DNA of 53,752 bases from Herpetosiphonaceae bacterium (GTDB taxonomy: Bacteria > Chloroflexota > Chloroflexia > Chloroflexales > Kallotenuaceae). Positions within the stretch are counted from its first letter, which is position 1. Each line of letters starts with the position of its first letter. The position numbers were made by a program, and so were the translations under genes. Below, piece after piece: positions 1 through 8,577 of this stretch. A model generated the notes under the pieces. That model saw nothing but the letters and a program-made list of their open reading frames with translations. It was not told where the DNA came from and searched no databases. The stretch lies in contig JACDGP010000022.1 of assembly GCA_013821605.1 (NCBI GenBank), positions 1-53,752 on the forward strand, written 5' to 3'.

Positions 1-1
1 T

Positions 2-2491
2 GCTCAGTTGACGCTGCTGACCTATGATGACCTACACCGCCGCGTCTTGCAGTGGGCCGATCGAGCCTGGAAGTGGCTTTGGCCCAGACTGCAGTTCATG
101 GCTTTACCGGCGCTCCATCACGCTAGGGGTGCGACGGGTGGTCATGTGCTTTGGCTGGTACGGCGGGTTGAGCGGCTGGTTGGCCCGGTGCAACTGCTGG
201 TAGCACTTGCGCCAGTCGCCGGCGCAGATAGCACCTTACCACGCTTGCTTGGTCACTCCATGCGGCTGATTGCAGCGGGCAGCGGGCCGACAACTTCGAC
301 ATTGGTTGCCTTATGGCATACCGGTGCCGACCGGCAGGCAACGCTGCGGCAGATCGTAGCGGGATTGAGCCGGCATCAGCTGGCACTTACGGTACTAGGA
401 CGTGATCATAGCGAAACAGCGGCGCTCGAAGCCAGCTTTCAGGCAGAGGTTGCCGTGGGGAGTGGTCCCGAGGTCGCACGCATCGCGTTGGTAGCAGGGG
501 TGCCCGCGTTCGAGGATGACCGCCAGCGTTTGTTGCGCGCGGGCTACCGGCTGATCCTTTTGCTAGCCGGGGATACGCCATACGAGCGGCTGCTGCTAGC
601 CCAACCGGAGCTATTGGGACAAACGTTACCGGCATGGCCACTCCCACGGGCGAATCGCTTGATTAATGTAGCTGAACTCATGTGTGTAGCCAGCGAGCGC
701 CCAATCAGCGCGACTGAGGTTGAGGATTGGCAAGTTGCGGATCACGTGCGGAAACTTACCGAGCAGGGGCAACTCCAGCCACTCGCCACAGATGGAGAGT
801 GGCAACCGGCAGCGGTCGTGAGCGATCCCTATGAACGGATTGATCCACATGCGGTACGGGGGCAAGCGATTGGGGTCGTTGATGCGAGCGGTGATGCCTG
901 TGGCCATGTTACACCGGGTGTGGCCGAACGCTGGGGGCTGGTCGGCGCAGTTTGGTCACCGGGCCGCGTGGTTGAGAGTTCGGGCAAGGTGGAGGTGATC
1001 CTGGCAGCGACCGGTGAAGATCATGCGACATGGCCGGTCGAAGTGGTCCGGGTGGTCGTACGCGACGAGCTCGCGAAACGTAGCCTGCAATGGAAGCAGC
1101 ATCGCTTGGAGCTACGGCGTATTACCGTCCATGCCAATGCCCGCGTCCGGGGACTGATCGAGCTATGGCCAGGGCAGCAACCACGCGAAGTGCCGGTAGC
1201 ACGCACAGTGGAGCGGCAATGGGAAGCTGTAGCATTGGCATTGCCGGCCGAGATACCGGAGGGGCATCTGGCAGCCGGTTGGGCGCTGCTCGCAACGCTG
1301 CCGGTGGTTGTCAATAGCAGCCCTGGTGCTTTGCTGCCCTGGTATGACCGAGCACAGGCCCAGCTGCTGCTGATCGAAGTCGATCCGGGGGGTGTAGGGC
1401 TGGTTGAGGCGCTGTATACGCAAATGGAGCGTTGGCTTGAGCTGGCTCAGCAATTGGCCCAGGCGTGTGCGACATATTCTTTGTATGCGCCGTTCGCCGC
1501 TCCCGAGTTGCAGTGGCTCCAAGCCTTAAAACTCCCAGCAGTACGGCCGGTCGCTGCCAGGGAACAGGTTCCCGTCAAGGAGATGGTGGCGCGGACAGCG
1601 GCAGCGACCGTGGAACACAAGCCGCAAGGAGAGGTGGCCACGCCACTACCACAGCGTGCGCCAGAAGTGCCGCAGGAGGCACGACGACGGGGGCCAGTGG
1701 TTCGAACATATAGTATGCCGGCTTCTGCCGTTCCGTCGGTTGCGCTTGCGGTACCACAGGTTCCGCCGGAGCTTGAGAATGAGCGATCGGACGTAATTAT
1801 GAGCAGCCCGGTAGCGCAGACGGAATTGCCTATGGAAGTGGATGCACCCTTGGCGGTGGCTGAGCCGAAGCCAAGGGTGGAGCAGGTTGATGACATTGCC
1901 TGGGGGCTCGATGCCCCCGCTGGGCCTGAGGCGGTCGAAGATATAGCTTGGGAAGTGGATGTTCCACCACCACTGGCGTTTCCGACGATCCAGCGTGCGC
2001 CAGTGGCTAGCCGTGAGCCGATGCGTCGCTCCACGCCACCGCGCTATCCACCGTCACGGCCAGTCGCACTGCCACCGCGTCAGGTGCCCCCTGCGAACAA
2101 CGGGGTGCCAACACGTAACGAAGTGCGGCGTGATATTGCACCGGACAGGCCACCGGTTGAGGAACGGGCGGGCGATGTAGGCGGGATGATCGCGCGGCTT
2201 CGACAGCTACGCACCACCCGTGATAGCGGAGCAGAAGGTAGTGATACGCCAGCACGTGGCACCAGGCTGCCTGACGAGCCCGTCGAGCCGCGCTTTAAGC
2301 GTGGTGACCGAGTACAATGTGTGCCCTATGGTGAAGGACGTGTGGTTGAAAGTGTGGTTATTGGCGGACGTGAACAGCTACGGATCGACTTCGGAGAAGA
2401 CGGGATCATCGAAGTCGATCCGGTCATCAGTCTCGTCCGACAGGTCAAGCAAGCACAGATAGCCACCAGTGAGGAGGAGCTTAGCGACTGA
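2..2491 (+). CDS. Degenerate MrfA/YprA-like DEAD/DEAH helicase, C-terminal part (5' end outside window)
   Basis: The reading frame is open to the window edge; the first start-like codon (TTG at 8) need not be the true start. Counting from base 8 (827 codons), the first ~500 residues follow the second half of MrfA-type helicases, including the late region ending in DPGGVGLVEALYTQMERW that matches the DUF1998 module. The motor is inactivated. Where active proteins have DEVH followed by YRGVFGSHV, this one reads PALH then HARGATGGHV (residues 34-47), so both acidic Walker B residues are lost. Motif III SAT is replaced by LAP, and the GRAGR arginine finger is reduced to LRAGY. The Zn-binding cysteines of DUF1998 are missing. 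Residues ~510-750 are Pro/Ala-rich linker. Residues ~765-815 (FKRGDRVQCVPYGEGRVVES) resemble the Tudor-like tail of PcrA/UvrD, which binds RNA polymerase. I infer a non-motor DNA- or polymerase-associated protein. Family assignment is fairly sure; function is unknown. Confidence 0.6.
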   Translation, partial: AQLTLLTYDDLHRRVLQWADRAWKWLWPRLQFMALPALHHARGATGGHVLWLVRRVERLVGPVQLLVALAPVAGADSTLPRLLGHSMRLIAAGSGPTTSTLVALWHTGADRQATLRQIVAGLSRHQLALTVLGRDHSETAALEASFQAEVAVGSGPEVARIALVAGVPAFEDDRQRLLRAGYRLILLLAGDTPYERLLLAQPELLGQTLPAWPLPRANRLINVAELMCVASERPISATEVEDWQVADHVRKLTEQGQLQPLATDGEWQPAAVVSDPYERIDPHAVRGQAIGVVDASGDACGHVTPGVAERWGLVGAVWSPGRVVESSGKVEVILAATGEDHATWPVEVVRVVVRDELAKRSLQWKQHRLELRRITVHANARVRGLIELWPGQQPREVPVARTVERQWEAVALALPAEIPEGHLAAGWALLATLPVVVNSSPGALLPWYDRAQAQLLLIEVDPGGVGLVEALYTQMERWLELAQQLAQACATYSLYAPFAAPELQWLQALKLPAVRPVAAREQVPVKEMVARTAAATVEHKPQGEVATPLPQRAPEVPQEARRRGPVVRTYSMPASAVPSVALAVPQVPPELENERSDVIMSSPVAQTELPMEVDAPLAVAEPKPRVEQVDDIAWGLDAPAGPEAVEDIAWEVDVPPPLAFPTIQRAPVASREPMRRSTPPRYPPSRPVALPPRQVPPANNGVPTRNEVRRDIAPDRPPVEERAGDVGGMIARLRQLRTTRDSGAEGSDTPARGTRLPDEPVEPRFKRGDRVQCVPYGEGRVVESVVIGGREQLRIDFGEDGIIEVDPVISLVRQVKQAQIATSEEELSD

Positions 2492-2578
2492 AAGAAAGCA
2501 CGTAATCTGCCGAGCAGGTTTGCTCAGCCAATTGTTTCCGCGTATACTCCCAAGCCGTAGCCGCCGACTGTGTACAAG

Positions 2579-2609
2579 TTGTCACAAAGTTTGGTAACAG
2601 TGGTATCAT
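2579..2609 (+). promoter_or_regulatory. Possible sigma70-type promoter of the cytochrome oxidase operon
   Basis: TTGTCA (2579-2584) and TATCAT (2604-2609) lie 19 nt apart, about 130 nt upstream of ctaC. The spacing is longer than ideal, so the call is tentative. No other gene was seen between 2492 and 2738. Confidence 0.35.
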
Positions 2610-2738
2610 GGGACCGTAGGCGTAGATTAGCAATACACGAATGTCACTCCAAGCCGGGTGCCTACTGCGTTCGGATAGGCCTCCCCGCTGCCGTCGCTTA
2701 ATTGTTATTTTGATGCTTGTGTTTGTTAAGGAGGCCGC

Positions 2739-3887
2739 ATGGCTTTGTTCCGAGTGCTTCGCCGCCGAGGATGGCAACTCATCCCTCTGATCGGTATGAG
2801 CCTATTTCTTTTGCCAGCGCTTGCCTTTGCCGCGCCTAAAGGGAGTGGCGATTGGCTTAATCCATTTGCCGCAACAGCGCGCGAGATTTCTCAACTGTAT
2901 GGGTATGTGTACTACATCGCGATTGCCGTCTTTGTGCTCGTTGAAGCGTTGATTTTATATGCCAGCTTTCGCTACCGCTTCAAGCTCAACCGCGAAGGGC
3001 AGACCATACCGCAAGTGCATGGCAATACGAATTTAGAAATAACCTGGACGGCGATCCCGGCCATCATCGTCGCCGGGCTCTTCATCATGACCTTTAATGT
3101 AATGACCAACATTCAGCGTGGCCCTGATAGTGGCTCGACGACGGTTACCGCGGAGCACGCCGTGCATGATGCGGAACAAACGTTGGCCGGACCGGCTCCG
3201 GCCGGTGCGCTACAAGTAACGGCGATTGGTCACCGGTGGTGGTGGGAGTTCCGCTATCCAGAACTAGGTGTCACGACAGCAACGATGATGCACGTGCCAG
3301 CAGGTCGCGCGATCGAGGTAACCACGACCTCAGTGGATGTAATCCATGCGTGGTGGGTGCCGCAAATGCAAGGTAGCCTGGATGCAGTACCAGGGGTGAA
3401 GACGGCGACCTGGTTTGTTGCCGATGCAAATGCTGTGGGTCAGAACAATGTTTATCACGCGCAGTGCAACGAATATTGTGGGACGGAGCATGCGCTTATG
3501 CAGTTCCGGGTAGTGGTTGATACCGACGCAGAGTTTGCCGCGTGGGCGGCAGCGCAGGCCAAGCCCGCCACGCCAATGAATGTGGATTTGGCTAAACGAG
3601 GCGAGGCGGTCTTTGCGGCGAAAGCGTGTGTTAGCTGCCATGCGATCAGTGGCTATCCCGGCAACCAAGCGGTCGGCATCACCGGCCCCAACTTGACCCA
3701 CTTTTACTCGCGACCGGTCTTTGCCGGTGGTGCTTTTACCCAAAACACACCAGACACGATCAAGACGTGGCTGCGGAACCCAGAGGCCGCCAAACCCGGC
3801 AACATCATGTCCACAGTGGTCAAACCCGGCTACCTCAGTGATGACGAGATTGATGCTCTGACGGCGTATCTCACGACCTTAAAATAA
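2739..3887 (+). CDS. ctaC: Cytochrome c oxidase subunit II with fused cytochrome c domain (caa3 type)
   Basis: Subunit II accepts electrons at the binuclear CuA centre and passes them to subunit I. The 382-residue protein has a signal peptide (residues 1-31, ending ALAFA), two membrane helices (about 55-77 and 103-123) and a periplasmic cupredoxin domain. All CuA ligands are visible: His203, then Cys243, Glu245, Cys247, His251 and Met254 in CNEYCGTEHALM. The C-terminal ~90 residues form a cytochrome c domain with heme motif CVSCH (297-301) and probable axial Met in NIMSTVV, which defines the caa3 subtype that takes electrons from small cytochrome c or another soluble donor. Start ATG follows AAGGAGG. 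It is the first gene of the oxidase operon, 24 nt before ctaD. Confidence 0.96.
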   Translation: MALFRVLRRRGWQLIPLIGMSLFLLPALAFAAPKGSGDWLNPFAATAREISQLYGYVYYIAIAVFVLVEALILYASFRYRFKLNREGQTIPQVHGNTNLEITWTAIPAIIVAGLFIMTFNVMTNIQRGPDSGSTTVTAEHAVHDAEQTLAGPAPAGALQVTAIGHRWWWEFRYPELGVTTATMMHVPAGRAIEVTTTSVDVIHAWWVPQMQGSLDAVPGVKTATWFVADANAVGQNNVYHAQCNEYCGTEHALMQFRVVVDTDAEFAAWAAAQAKPATPMNVDLAKRGEAVFAAKACVSCHAISGYPGNQAVGITGPNLTHFYSRPVFAGGAFTQNTPDTIKTWLRNPEAAKPGNIMSTVVKPGYLSDDEIDALTAYLTTLK

Positions 3888-3911
3888 GCATGGGACAGCG
3901 ACGGAGATAGT

Positions 3912-5603
3912 ATGGCAACTACAGCACTTCCAATCGGTCGCACGCGTCGGCGCTGGCACATCTTCGATGTTATCCAGGATTACGCCACGACCGTCGATCA
4001 TAAAAAGATCGGCCAGATGTACCTGGGGCTCACCTTCTTCTTCTTTCTGCTGGGCGGGTTAATGGCGCTATTGGTGCGCCTTGAACTGGCGTTTCCCGGC
4101 AGTCGCCTGCTCTCGCCGGACATGTACAACCAGCTCTTTACCATGCACGGCACCACGATGATCTTTTTGTTCATCATCCCGATGTGGGCGGGCATGGGCA
4201 ATTACTTTATTCCCCTGATGATCGGCGCGGCCGATATGGCCTTCCCACGGATCAATGCGTTGTCGCTGTGGTTGCTCCTAACCGCCGGCATCGTGTTAGA
4301 GATGGGCTTTGTCGCGGGCAGCGGCGCAGCGGCGGGTGGTTGGACCGGCTATACGCCGCTCACCGAAAAAACGTATTCGCCGACCTTGTCGATTGATTTC
4401 TGGATTATTGGTCTGATCCTGGTCGGCACGTCGTCACTTGGCGGCTCGGTCAACTTCCTGGTAACGCTTTACCGCATGCGTGCGCCGGGCATGAGTTGGT
4501 TTCGGATTCCGATGTTTGCTTGGTCAATCCTGACCATGTCGCTGATGATTTTGTTCGCGACACCGATGATCACCGGTGCACTGATCATGCTGCTGGCCGA
4601 CCGGAACCTGGGCGCGCACTTTTTCGACCCGGCCTTGAACGATACGCGCTTGTGGCAGAACATGTTCTGGTTCTATTCACATCCGGCAGTGTATATCATG
4701 ATCCTGCCCGCCTTTGGCATCGTTTCCGAAATCGTCCCCGTTTTTTCGGGCAAACCGCTGTTCGGCTACAAGGCGATGGCCTTTGCCACAGTCGGCATCG
4801 CGTTGCTCGGTTTTACGGTATGGGCGCATCATATGTTCGCCACGGGTCTGACACCGGTGTTGCAGGGCTTCTTTATGGCAGCGACGATGTTGATCGCGTT
4901 GCCGACAGGCGTCAAGTTCTTTAACTGGATCGCGACGATGTGGTATGGGAACCTGCGCTTCGACACGCCCATGTTGTATGCCGTTGGCCTGATGACGATG
5001 TTTTTGATCGGTGGGATCAACGGCGTATTCCTGGCGCTGGTGCCGATCGACTGGCAGATGACCGATACCTACTGGGTCGTGGCGCATATTCACTATGTCT
5101 TGTTTGGCGGCTCGGTCTTTGGTATCTTCGCCGGGCTATACTACTGGCTGCCGAAAATCACCGGGCGCATGTTGAGCGAACGATTGGGTCGGGTTCAGTT
5201 TTGGGTGATGATGATCGGCTTCAATCTGACCTTCTTCCCGCAACACATGCTGGGTCTGCTAGGCATGCCACGGCGGATCTATACGTACCGGGCCGATCTT
5301 GGCTTCAATACGTACAATCTCATCTCGACAATCGGCTCCCAGATGATCGCGCTGTCGGTGCTGATCTTCCTCATCAACTTCTTTATTTCACTCCGTAATG
5401 GTGCGATTGCGGGCGACGATCCTTGGCGTGCCAACACACTCGAATGGGCAACCTCGTCGCCGCCGCCGCCGCATAACTTTGACGTCGTGCCCTTGGTCAC
5501 GAGCGAACGGCCGGTACGCGACCGCCGGATCGAACGTGAAGGCCGGCGAGAGGCCGCTAAGGTTAAGCCAAGTCCAGCGGACAAACAGACGATCGGCAGC
5601 TAG
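3912..5603 (+). CDS. ctaD: Cytochrome c oxidase subunit I, type A2 heme-copper oxidase
   Basis: This 563-residue, 12-helix catalytic subunit reduces O2 at the heme a3-CuB site and pumps protons. CuB ligands are His257 (in YSHPAVYI) and His306/His307 (WAHHMF); Tyr261 is the residue normally cross-linked to His257. Heme-ligand histidines are in the NQLFTMHGT and VVAHIHYV segments. The usual D-channel glutamate (GHPEVYI) is Ala259 here, preceded by Tyr255-Ser256. This YS pattern defines the A2 subfamily, known from thermophiles such as Rhodothermus and Thermus, where the tyrosine and serine carry the proton path. The C-terminal ~60 residues are hydrophilic, rich in Arg/Lys and probably cytoplasmic. 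It sits between ctaC and the CtaA/CtaB fusion, 9 nt upstream of the latter. Confidence 0.97.
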   Translation: MATTALPIGRTRRRWHIFDVIQDYATTVDHKKIGQMYLGLTFFFFLLGGLMALLVRLELAFPGSRLLSPDMYNQLFTMHGTTMIFLFIIPMWAGMGNYFIPLMIGAADMAFPRINALSLWLLLTAGIVLEMGFVAGSGAAAGGWTGYTPLTEKTYSPTLSIDFWIIGLILVGTSSLGGSVNFLVTLYRMRAPGMSWFRIPMFAWSILTMSLMILFATPMITGALIMLLADRNLGAHFFDPALNDTRLWQNMFWFYSHPAVYIMILPAFGIVSEIVPVFSGKPLFGYKAMAFATVGIALLGFTVWAHHMFATGLTPVLQGFFMAATMLIALPTGVKFFNWIATMWYGNLRFDTPMLYAVGLMTMFLIGGINGVFLALVPIDWQMTDTYWVVAHIHYVLFGGSVFGIFAGLYYWLPKITGRMLSERLGRVQFWVMMIGFNLTFFPQHMLGLLGMPRRIYTYRADLGFNTYNLISTIGSQMIALSVLIFLINFFISLRNGAIAGDDPWRANTLEWATSSPPPPHNFDVVPLVTSERPVRDRRIEREGRREAAKVKPSPADKQTIGS

Positions 5604-5612
5604 GACACGTTT

Positions 5613-7022
5613 ATGGTTTCCTTCTTCCAATTGCTCGGACACCGCCGCGACGGCGTGCGGCTTACGGCCAAGGACGGGCTCAGGCAGGTCTGGTTCACAA
5701 CGGTCACGGTGTGGCTAGCACTGCTGCTTGGCACACTGGTCGGTAGTGCCAACCTTGGCTGGACCTGCCCAACTTTGCCCGGCTGCCGGATCGATAGTTT
5801 CTGGCCAGGAGATGCGCCAGCTCAGGTTCATATGCTGTTTCGCACGGTGTTGCTGCTCAGCGTCGTGCTCGTATGGTTCGTCACGCTGCGGTCTTGGGCT
5901 GTCCAGCCACGCGCAGTACGGCTGGTGAGTACGCTCACTACGGCCATCGCAACGCTCTACCTCGTGCTGGTTGATAGCGTTGTCATGGGGGCAAACTGGC
6001 AATTCTTCGCGCTACTGCACATTGTGGTCGGCGGAGGGCTGTTCGTGAGCGTGACAGCTTTACTGATCGTCTTCTTGCGTTATGGACAGCGGGTGCCAAT
6101 CAAGAAAAAGCTACCGGTCGATGCGGCTGCCACAACCGGGACCAGAGGACTGATCCGCGACTTTGTCGCCCTCACTAAGCCACGCATTATTTCGCTCTTG
6201 CTGCTGACGACGCTCGCCGCGATGCTCTTGGCCGTGGATCACGCGCATCCAATTTCGTTTGGCCTGGTTATGTGGACGCTGCTGGGGGGTTATCTGGCTG
6301 CTGGGGGTGCAAACGCGATCAATATGTATCTTGATCGGGATGTCGATGCACTGATGGGCCGGACGAGTCGTCGTCCGTTGCCGAGTAGTCGACTGCGACC
6401 GATCGATGCCTTGATCTTTGGACTGCTGCTGAACGTGCTGGCTTTTGTGGTTTTAGCACTCAGTTCCAATGTGCTGGCGGGTGCGTTGGCAATCGGCGGC
6501 TCGATTTATTATGTGCTGGTGTATACCCGCTTGCTCAAGCGGACGACGACCCAGAATATTGTGATTGGTGGTGCAGCGGGTGCCGTCCCACCGCTCGTCG
6601 GTTGGGCAGCAGTAACCGGCCATATCAATCTAGCGGCCTTGCTGCTGTTTGCGATTATCTTCTACTGGACACCGCCGCACTTCTGGGCGCTGGCGCTCTT
6701 GCGGCGAGCTGACTATGCGCGAGCCGGTATTCCGATGCTGCCGGTAGCACATGGTGAGGCCGAAACCAAGTGGCAGATTCTGCTGTATTCGTTTCTGATG
6801 GTCGCCATTTCGGTGCTACCTACACCCTTACGAATCACGGGGTTGTTGTACTTGGTGGTGGCGCTGGGCTTAGGAGTATGGTTTATTCGCTTAGCCTTTA
6901 AACTCTTCCGTGAACCGGGTACGCGCATGGCGTGGCCGTTGTATAAGTACTCGCTGTTATACCTGGCCTTGTTGTTCGGCGCGCTGGTCGTCGACCACCT
7001 CCTTATGCTATCGCTGGCCTAA
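5613..7022 (+). CDS. ctaB: Fusion of a half-size heme A synthase-like domain with protoheme IX farnesyltransferase
   Basis: Residues ~180-469 are CtaB, the UbiA-family membrane enzyme that farnesylates heme b to heme o. The Asp-rich motif is D241-R-D243-V-D245 followed by RTSRRPLPSSRL, and the family block YWTPPHFWALALLRR is present. Residues 1-~155 form four membrane helices resembling the first half of heme A synthase CtaA: a Cys pair (Cys52, Cys58 in CPTLPGC) and two potential heme-ligand histidines (His73 and His136) 63 residues apart, the same spacing as in the N-half of CtaA. The glutamate three residues before the first histidine, catalytically important in CtaA, is Ala70. No full-length ctaA lies in the window, so whether this half-domain oxidises heme o is open. 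It may be structural, or heme o may be used directly. Confidence 0.9.
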   Translation: MVSFFQLLGHRRDGVRLTAKDGLRQVWFTTVTVWLALLLGTLVGSANLGWTCPTLPGCRIDSFWPGDAPAQVHMLFRTVLLLSVVLVWFVTLRSWAVQPRAVRLVSTLTTAIATLYLVLVDSVVMGANWQFFALLHIVVGGGLFVSVTALLIVFLRYGQRVPIKKKLPVDAAATTGTRGLIRDFVALTKPRIISLLLLTTLAAMLLAVDHAHPISFGLVMWTLLGGYLAAGGANAINMYLDRDVDALMGRTSRRPLPSSRLRPIDALIFGLLLNVLAFVVLALSSNVLAGALAIGGSIYYVLVYTRLLKRTTTQNIVIGGAAGAVPPLVGWAAVTGHINLAALLLFAIIFYWTPPHFWALALLRRADYARAGIPMLPVAHGEAETKWQILLYSFLMVAISVLPTPLRITGLLYLVVALGLGVWFIRLAFKLFREPGTRMAWPLYKYSLLYLALLFGALVVDHLLMLSLA

Positions 7023-7040
7023 CGTACACTCAAGGAGCTT

Positions 7041-7298
7041 ATGACGATGTCGAATTCGCACGATACCCATTCTGCTACGGGCCATGAAACGCATGAGCAC
7101 GGCGCGCACCATATGCCCGATCCGAGTATCTTCCCTCTCGTCCTGGCGATTGGCATAACCCTGGTCGCGCTCGGTACCGTCCTTGGTCTGCTTGTCCTAA
7201 TCATTGGATTAATCATTTTTGCGATTGGCATGGGCGGATGGCTGACCGAAGATACCCGAACGCATTTGAAGGCGCGGCGGCAAAAGCAAAATCATTAA
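7041..7298 (+). CDS. Small single/double-helix oxidase-associated subunit, His-rich N-terminus
   Basis: The 85-residue protein has a soluble N-terminus with many histidines (nine within the first 30 residues), then one long or two closely spaced hydrophobic helices (about 31-67) and a basic C-terminal tail. A good ribosome site (AAGGAG) precedes the ATG. Its position between ctaB and ctaE suggests a small accessory subunit of the caa3 oxidase, like the short subunit IV proteins of other aa3 oxidases. A copper- or zinc-binding role for the His cluster is speculative. It has no catalytic motif. Confidence 0.75.
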   Translation: MTMSNSHDTHSATGHETHEHGAHHMPDPSIFPLVLAIGITLVALGTVLGLLVLIIGLIIFAIGMGGWLTEDTRTHLKARRQKQNH

Positions 7299-7321
7299 TG
7301 TGCAGCCCATAAGGAGTCTTG

Positions 7322-7954
7322 ATGGCAACCGCGAAACAACTCTCAAATACCCTGCACGATACGACCGAGGTTGTGGCCGGCGGCGAGAATATGAAGTTCG
7401 GCATGTGGCTATTCCTGGCCTCGGAAGTCATGTTCTTCACCTCGCTGATCGGCGGCTCACTCACGATCCGGCGCGTGTCAGCACGCTGGCCCGAGCCAGG
7501 CACAATCTTGAACGTACCGCTGACGAGCTTAAACACCTTTATCTTGATCGTCAGCAGCGTGACGGTGGTCATGGCACTCGCCAGCATTCAGGAAAACAAC
7601 ATCCGGCGCTTCCGCATGTTTTTGATTGCCACCCTAGCCCTTGGGCTGACCTTCCTCGGCATTCAGGCCGTGGAGTACACAAAGTTGCTGGGCGAAGGGC
7701 TCAATATGCGGGATGCCATTACGCACGGTGGGATTACCTATCCAGCGACCTATGGCAGTACCTTCTTTATCCAAACTGGCTTCCACGGTATGCACGTTTT
7801 CGCGGGCGCGATCTGGCTGTCGATCGTGCTTTTCAAATCCTTTAGGGGTGTATATACGCGGGAAGATTATCTGGGGGTCGAGTTATTCGGCCTTTACTGG
7901 CACTTCGTCGACCTGGTGTGGATTATATTGTTCACGATTGTGTATCTGATTTAG
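7322..7954 (+). CDS. ctaE: Cytochrome c oxidase subunit III
   Basis: This ~210-residue membrane protein with five hydrophobic helices matches the short bacterial form of subunit III, which stabilises the oxidase core. Family signatures are KFGMWLFLASEVMFFTSLIG near the N-terminus, FHGMHVFAGAIWL in the middle, and YWHFVDLVWIILF at the C-terminus. The ATG at 7322 is chosen because AAGGAG lies 5 nt upstream; a TTG directly before it is an alternative. It is separated from the next oxidase gene by under 10 nt, so the two are co-translated. Confidence 0.95.
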   Translation: MATAKQLSNTLHDTTEVVAGGENMKFGMWLFLASEVMFFTSLIGGSLTIRRVSARWPEPGTILNVPLTSLNTFILIVSSVTVVMALASIQENNIRRFRMFLIATLALGLTFLGIQAVEYTKLLGEGLNMRDAITHGGITYPATYGSTFFIQTGFHGMHVFAGAIWLSIVLFKSFRGVYTREDYLGVELFGLYWHFVDLVWIILFTIVYLI

Positions 7955-7963
7955 GGGTTTGTG

Positions 7964-8308
7964 ATGGCAAAAGAATATGGGGTATCGCGGGGCGATGAAG
8001 TCCATGAGATGCAGCACACACACCAGCATCCGCCGTACATGACGATCTTTTACCTATTAACGGCACTAACGATTATTGAGGTAAGTTCGACCGGTGTGAT
8101 CAACCGCTATGTCGGACTATCACCTGAAATCGCATTACCACGCAGTATCGGCGTGCCATTTCTGCTGGTTGTTAGTGCGATCAAGGCGGTCATGGTGGCG
8201 ATGTTCTACATGCATCTGAAGTACGACAAGCGGCTATATTCGGTGGTCATCGGCGGCCCGTTGATCTTCGCCGCAATCTTTATCGTATTGACGATTCATT
8301 GGGGCTGA
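7964..8308 (+). CDS. ctaF: Cytochrome c oxidase subunit IV, prokaryotic type
   Basis: The 114-residue protein has three hydrophobic helices. The block AIKAVMVAMFYMHLKYD is the signature of the prokaryotic COX4 family, a small non-catalytic subunit that supports CuB-site assembly. The N-terminus is soluble and His-rich (EMQHTHQHPPY). ATG at 7964 is preferred; GTG at 7961 is possible. This is the last gene of the operon, 40 nt before the terminator hairpin. Confidence 0.88.
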   Translation: MAKEYGVSRGDEVHEMQHTHQHPPYMTIFYLLTALTIIEVSSTGVINRYVGLSPEIALPRSIGVPFLLVVSAIKAVMVAMFYMHLKYDKRLYSVVIGGPLIFAAIFIVLTIHWG

Positions 8309-8347
8309 CGACCAGCTTCGGGTAGTACAATGATGGATAGCAACACC

Positions 8348-8375
8348 AAAGGGTAGGTATATAACCTACCCTTTT
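8348..8375. terminator. Bidirectional rho-independent terminator
   Basis: An 11-bp perfect inverted repeat (AAAGGGTAGGT / ACCTACCCTTT) with a 5-nt loop is flanked by A-run on one side and T-run on the other. It therefore terminates the oxidase operon on the plus strand and the tRNA cluster on the minus strand. Confidence 0.85.
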
Positions 8376-8378
8376 GTT

Positions 8379-8456
8379 TGGTGCCGAGTCCCGGCGACGA
8401 TCCGGGCACCTCACACTTTTCAGGCGTGCGCTCTACCGAACATGAGCTAACTCGGC
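8379..8456 (-). tRNA. tRNA-Phe (GAA), atypical T-loop
   Basis: Cloverleaf: acceptor GCCGAGT/ACTCGGC with encoded ACCA, D-arm GCTC/GAGC, anticodon stem CACGC/GTGTG with loop CTGAAAA giving anticodon GAA. The T-stem CCCGG/CCGGG is intact but its loop reads ATCGTCG instead of TTCRANN. The usual T54-A58 pair is reversed to A54-T58. It is last in a cluster read Leu-Val-Phe. Confidence 0.88.
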
Positions 8457-8468
8457 ATCTCTCGATTG

Positions 8469-8544
8469 TGGTGGGCGATGACGGGCTCGAACCGCCGACA
8501 TTCTGCGTGTAAAGCAGACGCTCTACCAACTGAGCTAATCGCCC
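8469..8544 (-). tRNA. tRNA-Val (UAC)
   Basis: Complete 76-nt cloverleaf: acceptor GGGCGAT/ATCGCCC with encoded ACCA, anticodon stem TCTGC/GCAGA with loop TTTACAC (anticodon TAC), and a standard GTTCGAGCC T-arm. Only 12 nt separate it from tRNA-Phe. The valine codon GTC read by the downstream T-box would use a different isoacceptor (GAC). Confidence 0.97.
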
Positions 8545-8577
8545 GTGATGTGCAGCAAATCCCGCACCAATCACGTA

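Noticed and set aside
1447-2034. 195-codon minus-strand frame in the helicase-like gene
   Set aside because: Low-complexity Ser/Thr/Ala/Gly translation typical of an antisense shadow over a Pro/Ala-rich linker.
8296-8574. 92-codon minus-strand frame with sequence like GRLAQLVERLLYTQNVGGSS
   Set aside because: This is the well-known false protein from translating tRNA genes.
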